DNA from: Nectonema munidae
Lineage: Eukaryota; Nematomorpha; Nectonematoida; Nectonematidae
Length of the DNA: 64,000 nt
Assembly: GCA_030549495.1 (NCBI GenBank)
Contig: JAUIRK010000857.1
Location: forward strand, 62,001-126,000
Direction: 5' to 3'
The notes under the pieces were generated by a model that was given only the letters and a program-made list of their open reading frames with translations, ran no database searches and had not been told where the DNA came from. Shown in pieces: positions 48,331 through 57,756 of this stretch (position 1 is its first letter; each line of letters opens with the position of its first letter). Position numbers and translations under genes: made by a program.

Positions 48331-51099
48331 TTTTAAATAAATCCTTTTCCATGTTTTTCTTTGAAGTATTAAAACTTTCAATTCAAGATGCGCGTAATCT
48401 TTTTTTTAAATTCAACAGAATAAAAAGTAAAAGTTCATCTTTTTTGATACAGGTTTTTAATTTTACAAAATATCATAACCCTACTGTATACAGTAATGTA
48501 GCTAATATAAGATAAAAAAAATGAGTAAAGGATATATTTCTGGTTCGAAACATCTGGGGTAAAAATGTCCCACACAATTAAATTAGTGATGGAGATATCA
48601 AATTAAGCTGTAACAAGTAGATTGTAACCAGTGGTTCAGTCTTGGAAAGTCCCATCCCTAGAATTACCTTCTAGAAATAAGAGTTGACAATGCTTCTATC
48701 TTGAGGTCTTGACGACTCCGTTTGTAGTCGCGATCTTAGAGTTGGAACCCATTGCATTATAAGTAATCAAAATATATCTTATTGTTAAATATTTTTTGCC
48801 CTTCCCCCAAAAAAATACTTCGGGTACGCCACCGATTGTTAGTATAAGGCATTATACTAATTAGTATAGATAGTTAGTATAAGGCATTATGACATTGGAA
48901 TTATTTCATGATAGTATGTAACAATGTTACGTATATTAGGGTTATTCAAAATCTTTTGTATTGAGCATTTGAATATATATAAAAAGAACATTCAATTAAA
49001 AATACAAGGTTTACAAAAATCTTGCAATTTTAGCCTTTTCCATATAATTTACTTTGGAACCGTGAGGATAAGAACTTGATCTTGAAGTTCTTTCATTACT
49101 GAGAATATATACAAAATTATAAGATTTTTAACCAAAAATAAGATCAACCTAATATTTTCAATTTCTCTGTCATGTAAAAATTGGTTTCCTTTCTTTTCCT
49201 TTTTTTCCCCCCCTTTTTTTTTTTCTTCCCCTAAAAAATTAATAAAATAATTTTAAAAAAATTTTTAAAAATAAAAGGGGGTTTTTTTTTTGGGGGGAGG
49301 TGTGAAAAACAAAAATTTTTTTAATTTTTTCTTTTGTTTGGGGCATGGGGTTTAGGTAAAAATAAAAATTTTTTTAAAGAAATTAATAAATATTGTGGGG
49401 GGGGGGGGAAAAAGGAGAAAGGAGAGCTGATGGGGGAGGGGGTGGAGAGCCAGTAGAACTTGTCAAAAATAGTTAAAGTCAAAAGAATACATTAAAACTA
49501 AATATTTTTCAAAAATTTAAAAATTAGAATTAAATTTTACTTAAGATGATGTAAAAATTAGAAAGAAAAGTTTTGTTTACATACAAAATTTAAAATTTGA
49601 AAATGTTAACTTTTTTTATAAAAAAATTAAAAAATGATTTTTGAATTTTTTTTCATAAAATACTTTATATATAAAAGTACTCTGATCTTATGATAAAAAA
49701 TTTTAATTATTCTAAAATTTCGCCGAAATTTAAAATTTGGAGTTTACGCGCGGGTCATTGACATCAGATTCCGGTTATGTCATTTGCATCATCGGATAGC
49801 GCCAACCAAATAAGACAGGTTAACTTTTTTTAGTTATGCAAAAGTTTTTTAATCACAAAGATATTCAAATTTGAATAAAAAATGTTTGCGGTGAGATATA
49901 AACAAATACATATAATAATGCCCTTCGTGGGGACACGTATAACCCGCGTTGGTTTTACGTGGCACGAATGTGGGTGGCGGATACCGGTTGTCCGCGCAAA
50001 CTTTTTGCTTTATAAAAAAATTTTAAATGTATGTATTTATTATAAAGCTAAGAAAACAAAAATGTTTATTCCTCAGAGCCATGCATTGGAGTTTAAATTT
50101 TGAAAAGATAATCTCAAAAAGAAACCACACCAATTTTATTTTATAATTTTATATGGATCTTCTTATGTAATACTATTGCTGATTTAAATAAAAAGTCTTT
50201 TGTAAATTTTGTTCAAATTATTCCAACTTTTGGTTAATTGACCTTAACGGTCAATAATCCTTATCTGACTACCTGAACACAATCGTTTCACACGTTTATT
50301 CAAACTTAATTTCAAAAAAGTTTTGAATTCATATAATAGTTTACAAATCCAAAGATTAAAATAATTAATTCGTAAATTTCAATTAAAAATATCGAAGAAA
50401 TAAAATATTTTTATAAATAGGAAAATAGAAAATATTTAAAAATTTGATTATTTTATCGCTATCTATACATTTTTGAAAAACTTTCAAAAAGTAAAATTAA
50501 GTTTTATTTGCATGATTTCTGAGTTCTTGAAACGCTGTATTATTTTTTGTTCCCGAAAATATATTTTAGACATAACTTTAATTAACTAATAACTATCAAT
50601 AAACCTATTAGTGATAGGATGCCCTTCACTAAAAAATTAATTGTGCAAAATTTGCCTAATTATATCCCTTCAAATTTTGTGGTTTTTCCCCATCTTTTGG
50701 TACTATTTTCATGGCAGTTAAGTGACACTCTCGTCAAAAACTAAATAAAAATAAAAAATTAAAATTTTTCAATAAAATTGTGACATTATCTGTAGTTAAC
50801 ATTATAACTTATGGTCTATATTAGATACTCCCTTGAAAATTTAATATTATGTACAGTTTGAACGCATAACACTAAATATTTTATTTTTTCAATAATCATC
50901 GCTACTCTTTTAAAAATGTCAATCAAAATTTTGATTGATAAGAATTATATCTAACAAAATATTCCTTCAAATTTTACATAAAATATGTATTTTTATACTA
51001 AATCGGCCATATTATTTTAATTTCTGGGCTCAGTTTTTGCATTTAGGATTCGAAAATACTTATAAGTGTCAATCAAATTCAAGTTTTCGGGATTAGGAA
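48331..51099. other. Intergenic, repeats and low-complexity DNA
   Basis: An element end near 48830 (GGGTACGCCACCGATTG), a short duplicated TAGTATAAGGCATTATxA at 48839-48889, and a homopolymer-rich block at 49190-49440. No gene recognised; the open frame 49882-50103 has no known similarity. Confidence 0.5.
49190..49440. repeat. Homopolymer-compressed block, probable assembly-quality problem
   Basis: Long strings of T, C, G and A runs with few normal words (for example TTTTTTTCCCCCCC and GGGGGGGGGGG). The texture differs sharply from both flanks and resembles poorly corrected consensus. Could be a real low-complexity tract. Confidence 0.5.
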
Positions 51100-51842
51100 C
51101 CCTCAAGAAGGGAACTTTTAAAAACTTCTCCATTAATTGTTGCATCGCAAATTTTGTAATACACCATTCGATTCTTGTTCATGGCTGCAATAACAGAAAC
51201 TTTCCTACTTCTTGCATTTGGGACAGCAACATAAGGTGAAAAAACCTCTTTGCACGCACTTTTTTGGCCTTGATGAAACAGAGAAACCTACTTAGTCAAT
51301 AAAAACAAAATTTTCATGCCTTGATTCTGCTTGGTTCCTAGTCAAAATCTCCGAAAATTTAAGTCACTGATACATTGGTTTTCTGGGATTTTGGTTATGG
51401 AAATTTTAGTTTTAAGGGATTTTGACCAGATACCATTCAATTTCTAGGTTTCTAAATTTTGTAACGTATTCTTTTCTTTTTTAAATCTTGGTTGCAAAAT
51501 TTTTTCTTAGCGGTACGAAAACAATAGTTTTGACTGTATAATGTAAAGCTTTTAAACATCTATGAATTGTATTTGTACTTATCTGTAATTTTGATTCATT
51601 CATTACTTTTTCTTAAAGTTTTAGGCTTTCTTTTTACTTGGATCTTCGATCGCCTCCACGAATTTTATTATCAATATGTCCTGTTTTTCCCCTTCGAGAA
51701 ATAAATTTTAAATAGTGGATTGATGTAATGCCCAATTTCTAGAAATAGATGCAAAATACTCTCCACCTTTTATTCTTTCTATCATCAAATTTTTAATTTC
51801 ATTTGAAATTTGCTTATGAGAATTAGACGCGGAAGAATTCAT
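51100..51842 (-). mobile_element. Tc1-type (IS630 superfamily) transposase relic
   Basis: Minus-strand start MNSSASNSHKQISNEIKNLM, then IERIKGGEYFASISRNWALH and QSTI, an N-terminal HTH. Further along come the FID start of the catalytic block, KEVFSPYVAVPNARSRKVSV and IAAMNKNRMVYYKI, then NGEVFKS. This order is typical of Tc1-like transposases. Several stops and frame changes break it. No ends identified. Confidence 0.75.
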
Positions 51843-52113
51843 TACAAAAATATTAAGAATACACGTTAAAATTTTGAAGTTGAAAACAAAAGATAGAGAG
51901 ATATTCACTTTATTGAAAGCATATGACAACTGAGACAAAATATATGACTGATGATTGCAAATTAAAAAAAATATATTTAATTATATTTTTATAATTAAAT
52001 ATTTCTTGTTGGTTGGTTTGAGATATCAAAGCACTTTCAACCGTAAGGCTATATGCTCGCATTATGCTTAAGATGGTTAATCATCATTTTTGTGAATTTG
52101 TTTTTAGAGTTGG

Positions 52114-52185
52114 GAGCCTTGGGGATCGAACCCCTGACCTTCAACTGTTAAGCTGAGAGGTACACCCTAACAACCATTGAGGCTC
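52114..52185 (-). repeat. tRNA-like unit (tRNA pseudogene or SINE head)
   Basis: Read on the minus strand it starts GAGCCTC and ends AAGGCTC (six-pair acceptor-like stem), with GGGGTTCGATCCCC as a perfect T-arm/B box and TCAGC/GTTGA as an anticodon-like stem. The anticodon loop is only 6 nt, so it is probably not a working tRNA. It differs from the SINE family at 28615. Confidence 0.5.
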
Positions 52186-53839
52186 TGTGTGCATGTGAGA
52201 AAAAATCCCTAGGAAGGAAATATACAATAACAAAAGATCTTACTTGCATGAAAGTCAATTTTTCATATTAGATCTATTACCGAAAAAATAGAAAACTTTC
52301 TCTAATCTTAAAAAAATATAATTTATTATTAAATTATTTCTTAAATTAAATTTAAGCTTTCATTTGGGCATTGTTCGGAGCACAATCTAAAATATTGTTT
52401 TTTTTATATCGATTTCTTTAGGAGATACAAAATATACATTTAAAAAATTCAAGCTTTTATTTTTCACAAGGCTATATTTTTAACATAAATTTCAAAAGGG
52501 ATAAATCACTAATGATGTCAACCGAAGCTCATTTGGGGGAGGCAAAGATTTAACAATATGCAATATTTAAAAAGAGAAGATATAGTAAAAATTTGACAAG
52601 AGGGTGGAAGGAGTCAATCGACATAAATTGTAAAAGCTCTCTAATACAAAAGTACTGTAAACTTATAATATTATTTATATAAGTTTATATACTGCATTAG
52701 ATATTATTATAAGGGGCTTTTTCTGTATTTAAAAGACAATTATTCAAGCACTACCACAAAGTAAAATCAAGATATTTGATTGAAAATCTTGGATCAGACT
52801 TAAAAATCATAAAAATTATCCATATAAGCTATTTGAAGTAAGATATAAATAGTTAATGTAGATAAAAATAAAAAAATCAAAATAGACTAGAGTTTAAAAA
52901 GAAAAAGATGAAAATTTTATTTAGCTAACCGTTGTAGTAAATAGGTAATAGTGTATTAAATAAAAAAATTTAAAGAAGAATAAAGTGCGAAAGAATGTAA
53001 ATTAAAGGAACAAAAATGTTTAGTTTTTATATTTTGAGACTTGTTTTGATCTAAAGCCCAAAATGAAGTAATGGGGGATCATTTTTAATTCGGCTTGGCT
53101 TTTTATTTTCTTTTTTTCACATGGAACTGCGTTTTTCTGCATACCTAAGTTTGAAAACTTGAAGCAACCGTCATCCTTAGAATTAAAATAAAAAGTTTCC
53201 TGATAATTTTATTAAAAAAAGATTTTTCAAAAATTCGATGGGATAATAAATTCAATTTTTAGAAGCTAACCTTGAAAGTGTTTAGATTTCTGAATTTTAT
53301 TTTTTCCTTTTGTAAGTAATAGCCTTAGCTAGACTTAAGCTAGCTACTATCAAAAATTACTTCATTATATTTATCGTTACTTTGAACAAAAAATCTTCGT
53401 TATCTATTGTTAAATTAATTTTTTGGCCGTTATATTTTTCGTTAGGTGTCCTCATACCGCCCCACCCTTTGTCAACTTTTGACTATTTATTTAGTTTACA
53501 AATTTTTCATTTATCGACACCCCGTCCCAGTCTTTGGTTGACATCAAATGTGAATGATCCCTTACGTTTAAACGTTATTTTTTTCGAAAAAATATATTTT
53601 CTGAATATTAAACGATTTTATATATTTAATTCCATGCAATATTAATATTTTCGTTAATTAAATATTTATAAAAAAAATTCTTCATTGGTTACAACTCTAT
53701 CTATTGTTAGAATTATATACTTTTTAACCTTTTTGGAATTTATTTATATTGGGCCAAGTAATTTTTATTGGATATTTTCAAAAAGTATAGAAATAAGCCT
53801 TTTTTTCTGAAACTTTAGCTTACGCTTTACTTCATTACT
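52186..53839. other. Intergenic, no gene recognised
   Basis: AT-rich spacer; open frames such as 53382-53645 have no recognisable similarity. Confidence 0.5.
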
Positions 53840-54265
53840 CATCATCCAGGCGTGCTGTTGTTTGAACGAGCTTTCGATCACCAGATGTTGTTTCTTGTTG
53901 GCAAACAGTATCTCTTCAAAGTTTGTCCTCTAAAGCAGTGACTAGCCTAGTAAATTCGTCTTTCGTCTATGCATTGACTTAGTTGTGGTGTTCTGTCATA
54001 GAGGATGTCGATAGTTGGGCGTTACCACCAGCTGATGTTCATTCGTTAGAGTCCAGACCTCCCAACCATATAGTATTACACGTGTTACTACAACATCATT
54101 GTAGTAGTTTCTTTTCATATTGAGAGATAAGTTTGACTCCCACAAGTCTGTTAACTTTCGCAGTGATACCCAAGCCCTTGCAATTCTTACTTTGACGTTC
54201 TCGTTAGATGATATGTCGCTGGCAAGGTACGTAAAAGTGCCAATGTATATACAGGCATATAATTT
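53840..54265 (-). mobile_element. LINE reverse transcriptase C-terminal fragment
   Basis: The minus strand reads FTYLASDISSNENVKVRIAR, AWVSLRKLTDLWESNLSLNM, KRNYYNDVVVTRVILYGWEV and WTLTNEHQ. This is the characteristic end of non-LTR reverse transcriptases (FxYLGSxIS ... RIxxAxxxxxKLxxxW ... LLYGxExWxL). A 5'-truncated, degraded copy with later frame changes. The clade cannot be assigned. Confidence 0.75.
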
Positions 54266-54850
54266 GCAGTAAACTCTCCCAGAAAAGTTAGATATCGTGG
54301 ATATTGCTGATCAAAACTTATAAAAATCGTCACCTAACCAAATAAATAGGTAAGTAATTTTTTATACCACTGCAACAATCTCAAAAAAGGGAGCTCAAAA
54401 TTTCTTTCATGTACGAAATGATTTAAAATATTGAAGATAATATATTTTTTATCGTTTCCTTATTTTTAATGATAATCAAATTCTTTAATGGAACCTAGAA
54501 TCATAGTACCAACGATCTGCGAGGAGACTTAGATTAAAGGTACCAATGATCTTTGAGGGGACCTGCGAGTGACGAACAACCTTATCGTAGTTAGATAATT
54601 TTTGCAGCATACAATTATGTATATAAAATTTTTATAACTCTGCAGTCGATTTTGACGTAAGCTTATTATAGATAAACTAAGCGTGTAGATATAAATAAGT
54701 CGAATTGGTTATTTTGGCGCATAGCTATTTCAAAAGTATTATAAATCAAATCAAAAGCAAACCCAGTATTATGCTGTCATCGCATCACAATAACAAATAT
54801 TCTAAATATTGTGTTTTCATTTAAAATTTCTAGATATTACAGAAGATAAT
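54266..54850. other. 5' flank of the KDM1-like gene
   Basis: AT-rich. A TTTCTAG acceptor-like site at about 54827-54833, just before the coding start, leaves room for a 5' non-coding exon. A short direct repeat ACCAATGATCT/ACCAACGATCT lies at 54509-54550. Confidence 0.4.
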
Positions 54851-56830
54851 ATGAACGTGGATGATACAGAATTTTCAAGGAGGCGTTCTTTAGAAAAGTC
54901 GGCTGCTTACTTCAACTTGCCTATTAATAAAATGTCTGAAGATGAGAAAAATGGCTTTGATTCCCGTTTAGCGGAAAAGGACTTTCAGGCTCATTTTGTC
55001 TCCATCCGAAACCATATTCTTAATCTGTGGCTCCACGCACCACAGGAACAGCTTTTACTTGAAGATGTCATTGGCGCTTTGCCCACGAAATTTGAAGAGT
55101 CTCTCATCACAGATGTATTTCTTTACATCGAGAAGAAATGCATGATCAACATCGGCTACTTCTTTGTGAAAAGAGCGTATCCAATCAAGAAGAAAATTTC
55201 AATTATTGTGATTGGAGCGGGCATTTCCGGGCTCTGCATCGCTAGAAGACTTTCTCAAATGCACTCATGCGATGTCACTGTTCTAGAAGCGCGCAACAGG
55301 ATCGGCGGAAGAATAGCTTCTGTGTTTGGGCCGGGTGGCAGTAGGCTGAATAAAGACCCAGTAGATTTGGGCGCATCTTTTGCGTATGGGCGATACGTTA
55401 AGTTGTTTGCGGAGCAGATGAATCGAAAATTGAACAGCGTCGCGCCTAAATGCTCTCTCTACAACCGCAGGCACTTAATTTCAGTGGAAAAAGTGGAAGC
55501 AGTTGAATTTGAGTTTTGTCGTATTTTAGAAATGGTGGCTTATTTAACAACAAATAGTGGCATCAGCTATGCCAACACCTCACTGCAAAAAATTCTAGAC
55601 TGTATTTATGTTTTACAAGTTAAGAGTATCAAAGAGAATTTAATCAAATCTCTGAAAGATTACAACGCTCTCTTGGATAAATTAACGGATGTCAAGGAGA
55701 ATATCAAATGCAAGAGTGAAAAATTTGCCTCCTACACTCAAAAGTACAGCGGCAAAGATGCCAAATTTTCCCTGGATAAGAAGTTTTGGAATCGCATAAT
55801 GCCCATCAAGCAAAGAAATACGCTGAGCTCACTGAATGCGTTGTATGCGTTGGAGAGTAGCGTTGAAAAGGAAGTAAAAAACTTCAATTTATCCCTTTGC
55901 GATCAATACCTCTCGCCGGCCGAAATATCCATACTCAATTTCTTCTATGCGTGCATTGAATTCTTCAATTCGGGTGCCTCTCTTTCTGATTTATCTCCGC
56001 TCCACTTCAACTCCAACAACATCTTTAGCAGCGATTTCTGCGAAAACTCCTTTGCTACTTTTCAAGAGGGCTTCGCCTCCCTCCCCAAATGCCTTTCCCA
56101 GGACCTGGACATTGAATTAAATTGTCCTGTTAAATGCGTTGACTATTCCGCCAAAAATTCTTCCATCAAAGTTCAGGTTTTGGATAACAAAGTTTATTTT
56201 TGCGATGCCATCGTTTGCACGATTCCTCTTGGCGTTTTAAAAGACTCTACTCACTGTCCCAAATTTTTCCCTCCTTTGAAGCCACAAATGCTTTCTGCCA
56301 TTAAAAAAATTGGATTCGCAAATACCAATAAAGTTGTTTTGTTTTTTGAAAAAGTTTTTTGGTCCAAACAAACACCTCAATTTTTTTCGAGTGTTTCAAA
56401 TAAAATCGCGCGTGATAGAGGCGAATTTTTCCTATTTTTTGCGTCAAATGCTGAAGCGTATGTCCCGAGTATCACAGGCATCATCACTGGTCAAGCCGCT
56501 GATCACTGTGAAACTGTTAGCGATGAAATAATAACTGATAGAGCTTTGACGATTCTGAAAGGCATCTTTTCTTCCGAAAACATTCCCGCTGTCAAAGAGA
56601 GTGTTGTGACGAGGTGGCGATCAAATCCCTGGTCTCAAGGTTCGGCGTCTTTCATGCCTTTTGGGTCTTCTCCGCAGGATATGGAAGCATTGTCTCTGTG
56701 TCATGATGGAAAGTTGTTTTTTGCTGGAGAACACACATCTCCCAAGCACTATTCAACTGTTCACGGGGCCATTGTTTCTGCTAATCGAGAATTGCAAAAA
56801 ATCATTGAAACCTTTCATCTATACGAGTAA
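54851..56830 (+). CDS. KDM1A: Divergent KDM1/LSD1-family FAD amine oxidase with SWIRM and tower domains
   Basis: Family role: FAD-dependent removal of methyl groups from H3K4me1/2 in CoREST-type nuclear complexes. Uninterrupted, 659 residues from ATG 54851 (the frame opens further upstream without Met). SWIRM about 45-110 (SIRNHILNLWLHAPQEQLLL ... MINIGYF). FAD Rossmann motif VIGAGISGLCIARRL at about 120-134 and EARNRIGGRIAS at 147-157. Tower insertion about 256-354, near full length. K494 (NTNKVVLFF) matches the LSD1 catalytic-site K661. C-terminal FAD motif FFAGEHTS 623-630 and TVHGA 636-640. Odd points by hand alignment: LSD1 D375, D553, D555, D556 and E559 become V215, N387, N389, N390 and S393 (E379 is kept as E219), Y761 becomes A599, W695 becomes F530, N535 becomes C368. 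The long disordered head of LSD1 is missing. No introns. Probably a paralogue with changed substrate handling. Confidence 0.92.
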   Translation: MNVDDTEFSRRRSLEKSAAYFNLPINKMSEDEKNGFDSRLAEKDFQAHFVSIRNHILNLWLHAPQEQLLLEDVIGALPTKFEESLITDVFLYIEKKCMINIGYFFVKRAYPIKKKISIIVIGAGISGLCIARRLSQMHSCDVTVLEARNRIGGRIASVFGPGGSRLNKDPVDLGASFAYGRYVKLFAEQMNRKLNSVAPKCSLYNRRHLISVEKVEAVEFEFCRILEMVAYLTTNSGISYANTSLQKILDCIYVLQVKSIKENLIKSLKDYNALLDKLTDVKENIKCKSEKFASYTQKYSGKDAKFSLDKKFWNRIMPIKQRNTLSSLNALYALESSVEKEVKNFNLSLCDQYLSPAEISILNFFYACIEFFNSGASLSDLSPLHFNSNNIFSSDFCENSFATFQEGFASLPKCLSQDLDIELNCPVKCVDYSAKNSSIKVQVLDNKVYFCDAIVCTIPLGVLKDSTHCPKFFPPLKPQMLSAIKKIGFANTNKVVLFFEKVFWSKQTPQFFSSVSNKIARDRGEFFLFFASNAEAYVPSITGIITGQAADHCETVSDEIITDRALTILKGIFSSENIPAVKESVVTRWRSNPWSQGSASFMPFGSSPQDMEALSLCHDGKLFFAGEHTSPKHYSTVHGAIVSANRELQKIIETFHLYE

Positions 56831-56871
56831 TCATTTTTAATAACACATCTTAATATACTATTCTTTTTAAA

Positions 56872-56889
56872 AATAAACTTATCAATAAA
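56872..56889 (+). terminator. Polyadenylation signals of the KDM1-like gene
   Basis: Two AATAAA hexamers at 56872-56877 and 56884-56889, 42-59 bp after the stop. Confidence 0.65.
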
Positions 56890-57756
56890 ATATTTACATG
56901 CTTTCATAAATAGATAACATTTTCATTAAGAATGAAAAACTTTAGCTTGTACTAATCTTTCTTGAGGTATTGAATCAAAGGCCTTAGACACGTCTCTAAG
57001 AAAAGTGAGATATTAAGACTAATGGAATATCGTTAAACGGTCGCTGACTTACTTATATTTTATTACCACTCGTTACTATTCATGGCTTATTGAATCAACA
57101 CATTGTCCATTATGAAGCGCCAGACTTTGCTTTACTTCGATTGGATGTCCTTTTATGAGTCCAGACTGGTTTAAAAATAAATTGTAGATTTTATTGAATT
57201 TCAAATTTAGTAATGAGTAAATATAATTTTTTTGCCCATAGTGAATAAGGTAGGTCAAGGAAAATTCCTTATAAATGATATAAAAACAGCATAAATAATG
57301 CCAATATTATATGAAATATCATAGTGATTAAGGATTTTTCCCATTAAAAAACATATTGGTTTCTTCTGGTTCGAAATAAAGAAATGCTTAGAGTGAAAAC
57401 TGAGAATGTATAAACGGTATAGGAAATTTTTTTGTACATCTAGTGCGAAATAGAAAATATAACAGGAGAAAAACCTTCGCTGAAGTGACACCTCTTCTTT
57501 TTTGATGCAAAACCGAAAATAACATTTCAAATACTCTAATTTGATGAACTACTTAACAATATATATCCAGAGACGGAAGATGTGTGCACTCGAACTGCTA
57601 CTGGGACAGAGTTTTAGCCAAAAACGCCAATGTTCTGCATCCCTATTTGAGATAGTCCTATTCATTGCATTCTTTTCCATTTAAGATAGTGAATAAAAAT
57701 TTTAATATGAAGCTTTACAGTTGGTCAATCTTACTTTTTTATGATCTCTCTATCTA
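56890..57756. other. Spacer between KDM1-like and NDST genes
   Basis: About 0.87 kb of AT-rich DNA. Minus-strand open frames (57076-57530) show no recognisable protein. It must hold the NDST promoter or 5' leader unless an upstream exon exists; no core promoter motif could be assigned. Confidence 0.5.

Noticed and set aside
52114-52185. Functional tRNA gene
   Set aside because: Six-base anticodon-type loop and an incomplete acceptor stem; kept only as a tRNA-like unit.
54809-54850. Upstream extension of the KDM1-like frame
   Set aside because: No ATG in it and it contains an acceptor-like TTTCTAG; the ATG at 54851 is the more likely start.
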